Positions 47,372 to 61,904 are shown, counted from the first letter of the stretch. The stretch is DNA of 64,000 nucleotides from Thysanoteuthis rhombus (GCA_963457665.1 OY735207.1:58390113-58454112); one strand, 5' to 3'. The notes: generated by a model not told the origin, from the sequence alone. Made by a program: numbers and translations.

Positions 47372-47960
47372 GAGCAAAATGCAACACAAGGCCGGGGTTT
47401 TACATGGGGAAATTAGGAGACATCATTCGAAAATAACTTTGACGCAACTTCGGTTGCTAAGCAACCGCGGTTGCAAAAGCAACTGCAGTCACAAAAGTGT
47501 CAGGACGAGCCCAACCTGTTCTTTTAAGTGCAATAGGACAGTCTTGCCTCTTTATTTACTCTCCTATCAGAGCAAAATGCAACACAAGGACAAGGTTTCA
47601 CGTGGGGAAAAAGGAGCAACCCATGAAAAATAACTCCAGCCAGTGAGACTTTGGTTGCCAAGCAACCGTGGTTGCTAAAACAACAGCATTCACAAAAGCG
47701 TCAGGGATGAACCCAACCTGTCCCTTCAAGTTCAATGGGACACTGCTGTCCCAGGGTAGTGGATCCCCTGCAGCTGGGTCAAGTAAGATAAGAGAGCCCA
47801 GGGACAAATCTAAAGGCTCCAAATGCACGTAGCAATGGCTGGTGCATTGCACCGGCGCACTCGGTCTTTGATTCCAACAACACGATCTCCGACCCATTCG
47901 ACAGGTAAGTGTCAGTAACAGTGCGTCAGGCTCTGCTGGATAACAGAGACTACACATTGA
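47372..47960. repeat. GC-richer repeat with 198-bp tandem duplication and X-box-like palindromes
   Basis: GAGCAAAATGCAACACAAGG at 47372 recurs at 47570. Each unit contains a palindrome of the X-box type, GGTTGCTAAGCAACC near 47453 and GGTTGCCAAGCAACC near 47653, followed by a half-site (CGGTTGC, TGGTTGC). Blocks ACAAAAGTGTCAGGA / ACAAAAGCGTCAGGGATGA and AACCTGTTC / AACCTGTCC close each unit. The part after 47740 is single-copy here and clearly richer in G+C than its surroundings. A 119-codon minus-strand frame crosses it but is probably chance. Confidence 0.65.
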
Positions 47961-47964
47961 TCTT

Positions 47965-49180
47965 TGCCTAAAAGGCCAGAAAAAGGTTGATGTAGGAGTG
48001 TGTGCGTGTGTAGTGATGAGTATATTTTAGTTTTCAGAGCACACAGAATTTCAACGGGTCTAGTTATAAATCTTTAAACCTTACACAGAAGTAAATGAAC
48101 CTCAATCAATCGTTTAGGCAAATGAAAAAAAATCATGAGTTAAGCGTCATTGTTTATTACAAGAACGTGCATCCATGATGATCAACTGCAAACTTGTCAT
48201 AAGAACGGTGTGTCCAGATGGAGAACATTGTTGCTTTTAAGGCCATCTTTGTAATAAAAGGATTTTATTCACTAAACGATATTATTCTAATTCCTTGTAA
48301 CAACGAATAAGTGGTGAAAACGAACTCTCGAAAAGCAGGGACAACCTTTGATTGAATTCTTTACAATGTTTTTTTTTTTTAGAAAAGAAGCTTAAAGACT
48401 TGTTTCAGCGCAAGATTATGAGGTTTAAAATGATACGTAGGAGATATCTAATCAGCAAAATTGTAACCTTCAATTTGAAGGGTCTATGATAACGGACAGA
48501 GAAACCTAGAAAATCCCACTGTCCATTACATAAGAAAACACGATGTTAATGCAAACGATTTTTCTGTATTTTGATTCAAATTTTGTGTGTTAACGTTATG
48601 TTCAACCAAACTGCACTTCTTTACGTATGTATGTACGTGTATTAGGAATATAAAAAGTCAAACAAGTTATTCTATCCGTAATTATTAAGTATATGGCTAA
48701 TATCCTGTTTATTCAATTGATAATATATCCCTCTTGACTTTCGTTCTCCCCTTGATTACTCTTAACCTTTGCAAACAATTATCATGTTCAAAATTGACAA
48801 ATATGGCAGGCTGCTTCACACATTATGAATCTGATATATTTAAAACATGCACACAGCACTAGTGCCTATAAAAATTAGCTTTTTGTCGGACTTCCTTGAG
48901 ACTAAAAATGCCCGTTTCTCTTTTTAAACATGTTTCCAATTTTACTCGTTGGTAGCATTTGAAATGGTAGAAGATTTACGGATGGCCTGAATCAATACTG
49001 CAACCTCGACACTTGATTACTTGAGTTAAATAAATCCGTATATGTTAGACCAATAGGGAATACAAACATCAAATTTGCAATTCCTTTGCGAGAAAGCAGT
49101 CTGAGAATAACAACTACGAACGTTCGAATCGGCTCTGATGATTGAAAGTGGAGGTGAATATTTTGATCGTCTCTTTCTCT
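47965..49180. other. A+T-rich DNA, nothing recognised
   Basis: No supported feature. Confidence 0.5.
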
Positions 49181-49184
49181 CTTC

Positions 49185-49226
49185 CCCCTCTACACTCTCT
49201 CTCTCCCTCTCTCTCCCCCTCTCTCT

Positions 49227-49272
<46 letters not shown>
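49185..49272. repeat. (CT)n-rich microsatellite
   Basis: An imperfect then perfect CT run. Confidence 0.95.
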
Positions 49273-49275
<3 letters not shown>

Positions 49276-49671
49276 GTGCTACAAGAGTTACATGATTGAA
49301 AAGGCTTCGCTCCTTAGAGGATATGTAATTTAATCACATGAATCAATAAGAGACCACTCATAGATCTGAGTCAAATTCCAAACATCGGTTTATATTTTTG
49401 TAGCATTTTTACCGTTCTATGTATTCATCGATCGATCTATCTATCTGTCTATCCATCTATCTACAGAGAGATCAAAAAATCAAGGGATACATAGATATGA
49501 ACTGACTTGGGTCAATGTACGAAACTACATCGTGAAATTAATTCATGTATTATTTTTTCTGGTGTTTGGCAGTATTCATTGAATACCGCCTAGACCAGGA
49601 GTAAAATGCCAGCCTCTGGCTGAAGCGAAGGTTTCAATCCTGGATGGGATATTGGATAGTCTAAAGACACA

Positions 49672-49793
<122 letters not shown>

Positions 49794-50034
49794 TCAGTAC
49801 AATAGGATAGTCAAAAAAGTACAACTATATAAAAGACAAAATAGTTACATGGATAGTGCTTCACGAAGGATATACGTAGCTGTTTACATCCTTTTTTTAT
49901 GATACCAAGTGCTCTTATTTCAACAGGTATCTTTGCCATATCTTTTCCAGATGACTGCAGCGAAGTCTTTTGAGCACATTATATCTGGATGCTCTCCTTC
50001 AACCCTCAATGAATGTAAACATAGATGAGATAAA

Positions 50035-52090
50035 GTGTCTGCAGATGCGACCACGTCTATTATTTGGCAGGTTTTCATCTTCTTGTTACATGATTACTAA
50101 GTCCGGTCGTCGGGCCTTGATGAGGTGGTTCGTTTGTATGTTAAAATCCCCATGTAATTTGTGGTTTCCATTCTCCAGGGCTGTCTCCGAATTGCGTTGG
50201 TTCCACTACAGTGTATACTTAAATCCCATTATTTTACTCAAGTTACCAGTGTATCATCTTTGCTACTCCATCATGTCTGTATTTTTACTCCTTCTAGGCC
50301 AGTTGACTACATACACTTGCTATGTGATTTACGGTCTCATCTCTTTCCCTACATAGGCAGCACTTGCTGTTTGTTCTTTGTCGATTTTTGTTTTGATATA
50401 GTTTGTTATGGTGCATTTTTTTGGCTGCCATGAAGAGCTATTCTGTTTCTCTCTTCAGATTTCCTTTTTGTAGCCATGTCCATGATTTGTCATCTTCCAC
50501 ATCCTGTATCTGTCTTAAATTTTTCATATACTTTCTTCTGTCCCCATTTTTCTTTCATTTTTTGCTGTCCTACTCTATTGTTTTCTACTTTTTTTTGTTG
50601 TTCGTTTTGGGCATTCTTTATTATATCTTCACTGTTTACTTGCACGGAGTTTTGTAGACCTGTTTTGGTCCTTTGGACATAATCCTCTATGCTGATTAGC
50701 CCTCTGCTGTTTCCTTTTCTCTTCATGCTCAGTCTATTTGTGTCATCTTTGGGGTGTAAGGCTTTGTGCATTATCATATTTTTTTTTGTTTGCCGGTCCA
50801 TTGACAGGAGTTCTTCCTTTAGCCATCCAAAGAATAGACTTGTGTATCTTACTTCCAATACAGCCCATGTGTAAATTCTTTTCATAAAGTTCCTGCTGTT
50901 TAGTTTGGTCTCTTATATTGTCTTTATCCTCCTGATATGTATCTACTTATTTTCTCTTTCATTTCCTCCTGTTTAATTGCGTCAAATTCGAGAACTCCTA
51001 CATAATTTTATCGGTCTTGTGTGGTCATTGCTTTAATCTTCCTGCTGTCCAGGAGTTCTATTACTTTGGCCTCTGCAAGCCTTCCTTCGTGCATTACCGT
51101 AACCATATCCCAATTTCATCACAGTATTTTTTCGATTGTTGAAAAGTGTCTCTAGTTCTCCTTTGTTCTTTGCAAATAATTTTACGTCGTCTATGTACAT
51201 TAGGTGGTTGACTTTCTCGTTTGTTTTTGAGAATTGGTATCTTTTGCTATTTTTCAGAATTCTGTTGAGTGACATCATAGTAAGAACAAATAGTACTGGA
51301 GATAGAGAGTCTCCTGGAAGATTATCCTCTTCATACTTACCTTTGCTCAATTTTCTCCTGTGGCTGTCAAATCATTTTCCAGTTTTGGCAATGAGTCTCA
51401 CCATTAGTTCAATGATCTTGAGTATTCTGGGGCATTCGAGTATCCAGCTGTGTGTAATCATGCCGTGTGCCTTTTTATATTTTATCCATCCCATTGCAAT
51501 GTTCTTGCTTTTGCTCACTTTTTGTAAGATCATCGGGTCAATGTAGAGGAAGTCATTTACCCCCTTGATTCTTCTCCTATATCTTTTCTGTTCTTCTTTC
51601 CTCTACTTTCATGGATTTATACGTTTTTCCACTATATGCCCGCTCGGGATTTTCCACATGAGTGGTGAGCACGTGACTAGTCTATAATTTCTTGCCTGGT
51701 CTCTCTTTTCAGGGTCTTTTTGGATGAGTGTGGTTCCGTCTCCGGTCATCCATTCTGTCACCACGCCTTCATTCAGGCAATGTCCGTGGATTCCATCAGG
51801 TCTTGGTGCTCTCCAGTCCGGTATTTTTCTGAGAGCGTGTTTCAAAGTGGTTATGTTCAATACTATGGATTTTCCATTGTTTATATCCTTGAGTTTTCAT
51901 TTCATATTCTCTTACCATTCCAGGGGTTCGTTGTATCTTTTTGGGTGCCCCCATATGCTGTTCCAGTGGTTCTTCGGCACCCAGTTTCATGTTCTGTCTT
52001 CTTTCTCCGTTTAGATCCTGGTAATTTTTTCTTTCGTTGTTTTGGAATGTGCGGTTCCATGGTATTGGGCACTTTGCCTGTTTATCTTCA
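50035..52090 (-). mobile_element. RLE-type LINE copy 4, decayed
   Basis: Reading the minus strand from 52090 leftwards, motifs of the intact ORF appear in order: TLKHALRKIPDWRAPRPDGI, GDSLSPVLFVLTMMSLNRIL, HLMYIDDVKLFAKNKGELET, FFGWLKEELLSMDRQTKK and GLISIEDYVQRTK. The RLE side degrades near 50100-50060. YIDD replaces YMDD, and about 18 residues after DGIHG are deleted. Multiple stops and frame changes interrupt it. The 5' end stops at an (ATT)n run (52092-52102). The 3' end is lost at about 50035, so it has no UTR or tail. Confidence 0.9.
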
Positions 52091-53790
52091 GTCTTATTAT
52101 TATTTGCATTTTCACACCAGTTGCTGGTGGTCGGTCCAACTTTTGAGCCTTCCTTTTAACACTCACAATTCACAGTAGTTCTGTGGTTTTCTGTTATTAA
52201 CCAGTTGCCTAGTTGTTATTGCTAAAGGCTAAGAGACAGTAAATATCCTCAGGTCTGTAGCCCTCCTTTAATATCGATCTGATCTACCGCAGTAGTCACC
52301 ATGCTTTTTCCCGGTTGTCAGGGCATCACTAACGACTGGATGCCGTAGATCTCGTACTTCCAGTACTTTACACAGTATCTGTGCGGTTTTAATAGTGCAG
52401 GTGTTGAAATCCACCCTCTCACCCCCTGTTTCTCCAATCTCGTTTTTAGGGTCTTTGATGCGGTTCTGAGAGCATCCACTATTACTGGTACTACCATGAC
52501 TTTCATGATTCACACACTTTTCGGTTCCTATGACAGATCTTAGTATTTCCATAGCTTTTTAGTCTCTTTTGTATTTATTCTCTGATCTGCAAGCACGGTC
52601 ACGTCTATCAATTTGGCAGATACTCCTTCTTTTATCTACGATTACAAGGTCAGGCCTTCTCACTTGGATGGGGCAGTCAGTTTGGATGTCAAAGCCTAGG
52701 AGTGATTTGCAGCTATCATTTTCCAGGACCATCGGTTTGTGCTAATAACATTTGTCTGTATGGTCGAATCGCATTCATTTGCTCAGTTCCCAGTGTATCA
52801 CTGTTGCTACACTGTCATGTTTATTTTTTCTACTCTTTTTCGGCTTGTTGACTACATTCAGTGGCTATGTTATTCATGGTTTCACCTGTTTCTTCAGATA
52901 GGCAGTATTTGCGGTTTGTTTTGGATTTTGTTGATTTTTGTCATGATTTAATTCGGCCAGATGCCTTAGTTTTGGGTCGGTGTCTTCAAGTTTTCTTTTG
53001 CATAGCTATATCCACGATCTCTCGTCTGAGACATTTTGTCTTTTGAATTTCTTGTATACTTTTCTGTTCCCATTTTCCTTTCTTTGCTGTCTGCTTTGCT
53101 ACTCCTTTCTTTGCTACTTTTGTGATGTTTGTTGCACTACGTTTTGTATATGATATTAAGTACTTGCTTGTATGCATATTTCTAATCCAATTTCAGCCTT
53201 TTCTTTTGATAGATCTTTAATCACTTTCTTTTTCTTTTCATACACAGTATATCACCGTTTTCTCCAGGTTTTAGAGCCCAGTGAATTGTCATAATCTTCT
53301 GCCGGTCCATTGATTGGAGATCTTCCTTTGTCCATTCAAGAAATAAACCTGTGTATCTCACCACTGATTCTTTACTTTTGTTTATATCTTTTGTCAGATT
53401 TATGCTATTTAGTTTCTGATATTTCTTTCGTTCTTCTGTGATATTTCTTTTTATATTTTCCTTGTTTATTTTTCTCGTTTAATCACGTAATATTCGACAA
53501 CACCGATATATTTATACTGATACCGCATGGCTAATGCTCAGATTCTCCTCTTGTACGGTATTTCGATTCCTTCTGCCGTTGTAAGCTAACCTTTTGGCAT
53601 CACCATAGGCGTGCATTACTTATTTCCAATCCAAACTCAATCCCAACATCATTGCTATATTATTTCTTTTTGTGATGAACAAAATTTCGAACACTTCCTT
53701 GTTCTCTGCAAATAGCTCTATATCGTCCATGTACGAGAGGTGGTTTACTTTCGTTTCCGTTTCAGAGAATTGGTATCCTTTGCTCTTTTT
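52091..53790 (-). mobile_element. RLE-type LINE copy 5, decayed
   Basis: An (ATT)n tail at 52092-52102 leads into the 3' UTR (52103-52330), which keeps both hairpin sites. The C-terminal block VVPVIVDALRTASKTLKTRL follows. Degraded RLE, knuckle and thumb regions then run up to the RT core. It is 5'-truncated just after the codons for YHFSKT-like sequence (residue about 497), where the DNA turns into (ATT)n at 53791. Many breaks interrupt it. Confidence 0.85.
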
Positions 53791-53822
53791 CAGTAATTAT
53801 TATTATTATTAAAATTATTGTT
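53791..53822. repeat. (ATT)n run joining two LINE fragments
   Basis: It forms both the 5' boundary of copy 5 and the tail of the next fragment. Confidence 0.85.
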
Positions 53823-54976
<1,154 letters not shown>

Positions 54977-55054
54977 TTACTGTGAAAACAGAAAAAAAGC
55001 TACCGTCCCTTGGTAACAAAGGTGTGAAACTGATCATCAATAACAAAACTGTAC

Positions 55055-55055
<1 letters not shown>

Positions 55056-55151
<96 letters not shown>
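55056..55151. repeat. (CT)n(TA)n microsatellite
   Basis: A CT run passes directly into a TA run. Confidence 0.95.
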
Positions 55152-55152
<1 letters not shown>

Positions 55153-56080
55153 CTAAAATCATTAGATCACACAGCAGTAAATAATTATGAAAATGCAAAA
55201 ACAAATTAAAACACTCCGAGTTGCACTAGTAGAAACACTGGGAATTGCTAAATGGGACAGAAATGCAATCTTATTGATGTGATCAAGAGAGCCACTGCAA
55301 ACACCAGCGAGAATTTAATGAGTCGTAGTTTCGCATTTACCATCTTCATCATTAGGTTTATTAACTGCAAAAATTTATTTCCCAAACATAGACTTCAAAC
55401 AGTATATCGTAATCGAAGTTTATCAATCAGTCGGAAGAAGAAAAAAGAGAGACTATTAATTAAATGGGGGCTCATAATAAATGAACCAAAAATATACACT
55501 AATAATGCTTTCTATGTATTGAAGAGAAATGGAACATAATTTATCTCCCAAGCTTCCGAACGAGAAGATGAATTAGTAGCTAAATGTAGACAGAGAAGGA
55601 GACTTTGATTGAAATATGAAGATATCATCACTTCAAACTTCAACGACTAAAATAAAGAATAAAAACACATATTAAGTTATAACTTAGTACACTCACAGGC
55701 ACTTGAAATTTTGAATTCCGTACACAATAGATTTTCATAATCATGTAACCTCAAAGCGATGAACTTGACAATTAATTGGATTGGATACAACTTGAATTTT
55801 ACAGATGAGCCATCAAAAAACATAACACAAATAATTTCAAATCAAGGACATAGAATGCAATACAAAACTTTTATTAAATTCAGACCGAGAAAACCGAAAA
55901 AAGGATATATATATATATATATGATCATGCAATGGTTTCTTTTAAGAAACACACCTGAGAATCGCAGGGACGTGGGAAACAAATTTGTCGTGAGGAATGT
56001 ATAAACTCTGTTTTTATAAGAAATATTTAGCAGTTTTATTATAAACATAAGTATAAATCATTATTATCGTAATATATATA
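55152..56080. other. A+T-rich DNA, nothing recognised
   Basis: A 95-codon frame at 55252-55539 is lysine/asparagine-rich and shows no known domain. Confidence 0.45.
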
Positions 56081-56096
56081 AATATATATATATATG

Positions 56097-56180
<84 letters not shown>
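56081..56180. repeat. Compound (TA)n/(TG)n microsatellite
   Basis: TA runs with a short TG run near 56131. Confidence 0.93.
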
Positions 56181-56183
<3 letters not shown>

Positions 56184-57030
56184 CAAAGCTTTCATATTGC
56201 CATTTCATTCCAATTGTATCAGTACCAATGAAAATAAACCCAAGAACAAGTTTCACCGTTTTGTTTTTTTTTTGTTGTTTATTTTGTTGTTCTTTTTTTA
56301 GTTGTGCCCATGTGCATATTTACAATGGTCTTACAAAGCATGGTGACAAAAGTCTGTACTATATTTGTTTCATACATGCCATTTACATTCCGGCCAGTTT
56401 ACAGGAGTGGACCGGATACTGTTATATAGTCTTTCTTCATTTTTCAAGTTACACTACACTCAAGTTACGCCTGAATTTCCAAATGTCACTCGAAACCACT
56501 CTACTAGGAAGAAGAGTACATATTTCTCTAATATTTTTTTAATACTTCGGGAAATTATTCCACGACTTATGTTCCTAAAGTTTTTGATAGCACATTCTGG
56601 TTAGATATATAAATGAATGAATGAATTGAATGCAAATATATCATTTTGTTTAAATCAAAAACTTGGCTCAGCTAATGCCGATTGATAGATCGATAAATAA
56701 CTTTACATCGATCACTTTTATATATGAAGGTAGGCTCTTCATGCAACCTCCATGAATGTCGACCACGTACAATATACTCTAGAATACTGTTGCCATTTAC
56801 TGATGTGTGTCCAGGTGTTAGTGGTTGTCTGGAATCTACTCAAAATAAATGCAGAAATGTCGGTTTTCTGCTGGTTTTAAATAGTCCATCTTCCTATTGT
56901 CAAAGGTCAAAACTTGTGTTTTATCTAATATCTAAACTGGGGTCGACTTTATTTTTGTGCCGAAACAAAAACAACATGAACAACCTTAAACAAAATTACA
57001 GGTGTGAATCCATTCGTAAAATTCAAAATC
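56181..57030. other. A+T-rich DNA, nothing recognised
   Basis: A 136-codon frame at 56132-56542 begins inside the (TA)n run and shows no known domain. Confidence 0.45.
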
Positions 57031-57032
57031 CC

Positions 57033-57117
57033 CGACAGTGACTTGAACTCACGATCAATTAATTGTCACAAGATCGTTTTACTGAATGAGCTATACTGAC
57101 GGGTCCTTGATCGTAGC
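57033..57117 (-). mobile_element. tRNA-like SINE head
   Basis: On the minus strand a tRNA-like order is visible: GGACCCGTCAGTATAGCTCA with an A-box-like TAGCTCATTCAGTAAAACG, then a B-box-like GAGTTCAAGTCAC and the CTGTCGGGG end. Intron-free spacing resembles a tRNA but the arms do not pair well. A SINE head or tRNA pseudogene is more likely than a working tRNA. Confidence 0.6.
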
Positions 57118-57119
57118 AA

Positions 57120-58780
57120 AAATTTATCATTCGGATATGTACAGACTTTTTACATTCTGAATAAGATAACACATTTAAACAGAGAACATACATTTATTGA
57201 GCGTATATAGATATTTATATAGCTTTGTTGAGTCGGATACGACTTACAAGTATGAAACACCCTGATGCACTTGTCTTCATATCAGAAGATTTCAGCCAAA
57301 ACTTCTTTTGAGAAGACTCTTACGACGAGAGGTTCCCAGATGCTATTAGTATCAAAAATTCAACACATAGACGAGGAAAATGGTCTGACCATGTCATAAA
57401 TGATGATTGATACATCTGGTCTAACGGAATTCAGACGGGAATCTGTTTGTGAAGGGTTACGAAAACCGTCTCCTAGCAATGATTGTAAGCAAATTGTTAT
57501 AAGTAATGAAATATGAAATCAATGTATCTGAATACGTGTTGACTATATTACTTTTGTGTATATTTCATTCGGTGCTTGGAGATATGTTGTTTTTTTTTTC
57601 TGTAATTTTCAATTTTATGTGAAGATAAATGCCCTAAGGAAATTCGAAGTAAATTCGTAATATCGGGAGTATATTAAATGAATAGTCCGAGAGTGTCAAC
57701 ATATTCGTTTCCTCTCATCATGTATCACGCATACAAACCGTAGCAATGGAGCAAAAGGGCCCAAAACTTAGTTATTTACTCCTTATTATGTTTAGAGAAA
57801 AAGCCACTTTGAGACACGCCCAAATAAGTTTTTATTCGGGGGTTCGATTTACAGAAAAAGTTTTTGGCTTAGATGAATCCCTTTGTTTGTTTTTTCTTCG
57901 TTGTTCAAAATTTAGATTTTTTATCTCTATCCAGCAAATGTCAAAAGAAGTAAGTTATCTATTGAAAACCCTTTCCCAATTTTTAATTGATCATCCCAAA
58001 CCCAGCACTCTACCTCAAGACTTTTGTTGCGTGAAGGTTTCTCTTGAATGACTAACCAGAACGTTTTTATGCTTTACGCTTCCACTTTTACTCGAGATAG
58101 CAACAGGTCCTGTTTATCCGGTTTTTGCTTTCAATGCTTATCATAGAGTAATTTATCATAATCAAGTTCCAGCTTACTGGGCCCATTGAAGCTTCACCAG
58201 AGCCCTGTCAACCTTGCATTTCGGAAGCGCGTTCTCTACTTTCTGCTGTGTTCGTCTCTGGGCAATGTTGGGCAAGGGGTTTGAATTCACTGGTTTGGAA
58301 TCAATATTTCCATGTCTTAATCGGAGTTTGAAGTTTAATTGCCAGTTCTGTCTCCCGTGTTGCTAATTGCTTGGTCAATGGCATTTCCATTCAGATGCGT
58401 GTCTTTGAAAAAATACGCCTTTATTCTCGTCTCACGGTAGGTTTTGAGACAAAAAAAAGTCGAGAAAATAGTTCCCATCTACGACATAACGAATCCAGTG
58501 GAAAACAGAACAATCTCTAGCAGCAGCTGTCGTAGTCGACAATTTTAATGTTTGCACGAAAACTTGCTAGCTCGAGATCAGCAGTGGCTGTTGTGGTTGA
58601 CGATTTAAATTATTTTTATAAGTAGGAAATAAAAACAGATATAAATCAAGATGAAAGCCAATTTCATCTGTAATGATATGTACTTTAATTCTAATGTCGC
58701 CCGGGCTTGAGGTTCAAAAAACTCTTGCCGAAGCTACCAACCAGTTGACTTGCCTTTTTTTTTTTTTTTAATTCAAATAG
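57120..58780. other. A+T-rich DNA, nothing recognised
   Basis: A 101-codon frame at 57746-58051 resembles nothing I know. No RNA or transposon end seen. Confidence 0.45.
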
Positions 58781-58783
58781 CGA

Positions 58784-58995
58784 TGCCAATCGGAGAATGA
58801 GATAATTGGAACCAAGATAGGATAAGAGAGAAAATTGATAGAGCCCTGAGGTGGGAGACGTAGACGAAGAAAATTGAAAAAAAAAGGAAAAGAAGAGGGA
58901 ACAAATAGCAGCCAGGAAGAATAAATGAGAATGAAGAACAAGAACGAAGTGGGGGGAAGAAAAGAGAAAAAAACGAAAAGGTGAGAAGAGAAGGA
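58784..58995 (+). other. Polypurine-rich tract
   Basis: The plus strand is mostly A and G over about 200 bp (GAAAAGAAGAGGGAAC, GGGGGGAAGAAAAGAG). The pyrimidine-rich complement lacks stop codons, which explains the three overlapping open frames of 86-106 codons on the minus strand. Such tracts can adopt triplex (H-DNA) structures. Confidence 0.7.
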
Positions 58996-58999
58996 ACCG

Positions 59000-59820
59000 A
59001 TCCCAACGCACTTTTTTCGAATGACCATACCAATCGAACGTGAAAAGAAGATGATTGAAATCGAGGTCAGTTGCACTGCGTCGAAATCAATACATCAAAT
59101 GAACCTGAAACTGACATCGATATCTTTCAGCCACAGACTTTGAATAGAAACCCCTGGGCAGGGGGAGGGGGATCAAGACGAGAGAGATCCGGGTAGAAGG
59201 GAGAGAGAGGATTAGAACTCTCTTTTAACAATGCTACTTTACATTCTTTAGACTTTCCCGATTACTTTTTGTAACCCATCGTTTTTTTCCTTCTTTCTCT
59301 TTTTCAACCCTCTCTCTCTAGTCCTTTTGATAATTATTTTTATATATCCATATTCATCCTTCCGTGTGTGCGTGTATGTATGCGTGTGTTTGCGCAGATG
59401 CTTGTGGATATGTATGTAAACTCATTTATAAACCCATGCAATACATTTTGATACATTTGATATACATGTGGAGATAATCTTAAAGGAGAAAGTTGCATGC
59501 CTCTCAAAGTCAGGCCCATGGAACTTAAAAAGCCATAACCAAAGCCGAGAGAGAAAAATCGGGAATTACTAATCATCCCTTGGAAGAAGTCCGGTTTATA
59601 GCTGCTTGATACTGAGAAAAGTCAAAGAAGCAGCATACACCATCATGTTGGCTGAGTGTATGTCTAAGAAGTTGGGGATTCAACTCGATGTAACTACCGC
59701 TACTGAGCAGGGACGACCTATGGTAATCTACCCTAACAAGGAAAGGTAAGGAAAACAATTAAATCATACGCTTCAAGCGTTGCAGCTATAGGACAGAAAA
59801 TCATTCCACATTGATTTGAT
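59000..59820. other. Nothing recognised apart from purine-rich patches
   Basis: G-rich and GA-rich patches near 59155-59215. No gene or RNA seen. Confidence 0.45.
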
Positions 59821-59823
59821 AAA

Positions 59824-60633
59824 ATCATCATCATCATCATTAGTCTTCCAACGTCTGTCGTAAGACATACACCTTCCCCAGGATTCGCCACACTTCTCCA
59901 TCATGTGTGTCGCAGAGCCAGTACTTTCCGAATTCGTCTAGCTCGTCTCTCCATCTAATATTCTGCCGGCCCCAGATCTGCATATGATCTCGAGGGATCC
60001 ATGTTGTGAGTCAGATGTCCGTTGGCTGTCCGCCATTCTTTCAACATGGCCAGCCCACTGCCATTTGAGATTTTTCTAATGGATTTTATGATGTCTCTGA
60101 CTCTTGTCTTTTCGTAGATGTACTGTGCTGTCTTGTGGTCTATCCATGTGAGGCCTAGCATAATTCTTTCATGTGCACGTTGCGTGGTTTCCAATTTGTG
60201 GATCTGTCTTGGTTAGGTTCCATGTCCCATAAGTGACTATTGGGAGGATGCAACGATTATACACTCCCCTTTTTAGAATTAATGGGATGTCCTCATTTTT
60301 GAAGGTTGAGCTAACTCTGCCAAAGGCTTGCCATCTTAGTGTGATTCTTCGCTTGATTCCTTCTTCTTTTGAGGGTCTCATGGAAATTCGTTGTCCTAAG
60401 TAGATCCAGCGATCAACTTTCTCCAGTTCTGTGTCTTCGATTTTGATCTTAGTGTTTTTATCTCCGATGTAGTTGTTGCACATGATCTTCGTCTTTCTTC
60501 ATTCAGTCCATCTATCTTTAGTTGGAGGTCGTGTGGGTTCTCTGCGAAAAAGGATGATGTCGTCTGCAAATCTGATGTTGCTCAGATACTCACCGACAAA
60601 TCTAATTCCTTTACTCTCCCAGTATGATAGGTT
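59824..60633 (-). mobile_element. RTE-type LINE 3' fragment, longest in the window after the 12-kb copy
   Basis: The minus strand carries the RT catalytic block NIRFADDIILF (near 60560), then IKIEDTELEKVDRWIYLGQR, EGIKRRITLRWQAFGRVSST, MLGLTWIDHKTAQYI and TRVRDIIKSIRK. The FADD motif is intact, but several frame changes and stops break the ORF. The 3' end is a (TCA)n tail at 59824-59841 and the 5' end is truncated near 60633. Confidence 0.88.
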
Positions 60634-60844
60634 TTAAATCCCAGGAATGTTACAGACTACAAGTAACACCTGAAGAATGCCGTTAGGGACAACTTATTAA
60701 ACGTTGTGACTACGATAACCATGATGGGGATTCCAGTCTTAGTAAATTAGTGTATAATTGTGATGATTCTTGGTCTCAGAAATCATGACGAAAACTTTTT
60801 TCAAAGCAGTTGATTTTTCTTTCTTTAATACACCTCTAGGAGAA

Positions 60845-60846
<2 letters not shown>

Positions 60847-60914
<68 letters not shown>
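60847..60914. repeat. (GT)n microsatellite, 34 units
   Basis: A perfect GT run. Confidence 0.97.
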
Positions 60915-60917
<3 letters not shown>

Positions 60918-61064
60918 CACGCACGTCTTTGTGCCACAATTAATCAACAACAGGCCGTTGTACGAAATTGATATTCGCCAAATAAGGCACAGATTCCGAC
61001 ACAAGGCATTGAAATGTCGAGTTTCGGGTTTTCTTGAGAAATCCATTTTTTTTCAAACCAGACT

Positions 61065-61245
61065 CATCATTGCACTCCATCCAAAAACCATAAAACCAAA
61101 TTTTGAGATCATGGGAAAAAATTTCACTGAAGAATAAATAAGGTCAGAATAATTTCTATTCATGACATCACTGGCGTTTTCCACCGGAAAACATCTGAAA
61201 TAAAGTAAAAACATTTGGAAATATTGAGATCCTTGGGTATCAAGT
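61065..61245 (-). repeat. Unnamed interspersed repeat R-C, copy 3
   Basis: The complement reads TTTCAGATGTTTTCCGGTGG, AACGCCAGTGATGTCATGAA and TCTGACCTTATTTATTCTTC, matching the order seen at 42900-43045. Confidence 0.65.
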
Positions 61246-61904
61246 AATTATTTCAACTGGAATTATTATTAGAGAGAGTAGGATGTACATTTTATCAAAA
61301 AACCCATCTATAAGGCCTAAAATTGATTTAGAAGTAAAAATTCTACGAAAATTCTAAAATACATTTTTATCAGTGGTCTAGTGCGTAGTGATGCCAATTT
61401 TCTAGTCTCTAGACAAAACGTTATGACCAGGAGTGCTGGAACATATGAACGCACAAACAAACTCAGGGAGAGAACCCTTTGCCAACCTTGGTGGTTACGG
61501 TTGTTCAATTACAGAAATTTCTTCATAAGTTTGTATAGATTTATCTCCCTTGACTTTTGCTCTCTAGAATCATGTAAATGTAGATATAGAATATTTCAAA
61601 TGGCAACATTGAAGAGAAATAACAGAAATATTTGAAAGCCGTGGTTCTGTAGGGGAGATAGAAAATTATTCAACATAACAGTGTCTGACCGTTCCACATA
61701 ATACAACGTGCACTTTTTGGACGGACACTGTTCGACTCTTCTTAACCTTCTATGTATGATTTTTTCTATTTATTTTGTATTGTTTCATACTGCATCGTTA
61801 ATTACGTGCTTGGAGAGCTGTTATCATCAAATTAATCTTCTTATAAGAAACTGTCAACCAAATCTGTTACTTAAACTGTCATTATAGTTTTTTTTTAGTT
61901 TTCA
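61246..61904. other. A+T-rich DNA, nothing recognised
   Basis: No supported feature. Confidence 0.5.

Noticed and set aside
47598-47957. 119-codon minus-strand frame in the GC-richer X-box island
   Set aside because: It runs through a tandem duplication out of phase with the 198-bp period's non-coding features and shows no known domain.
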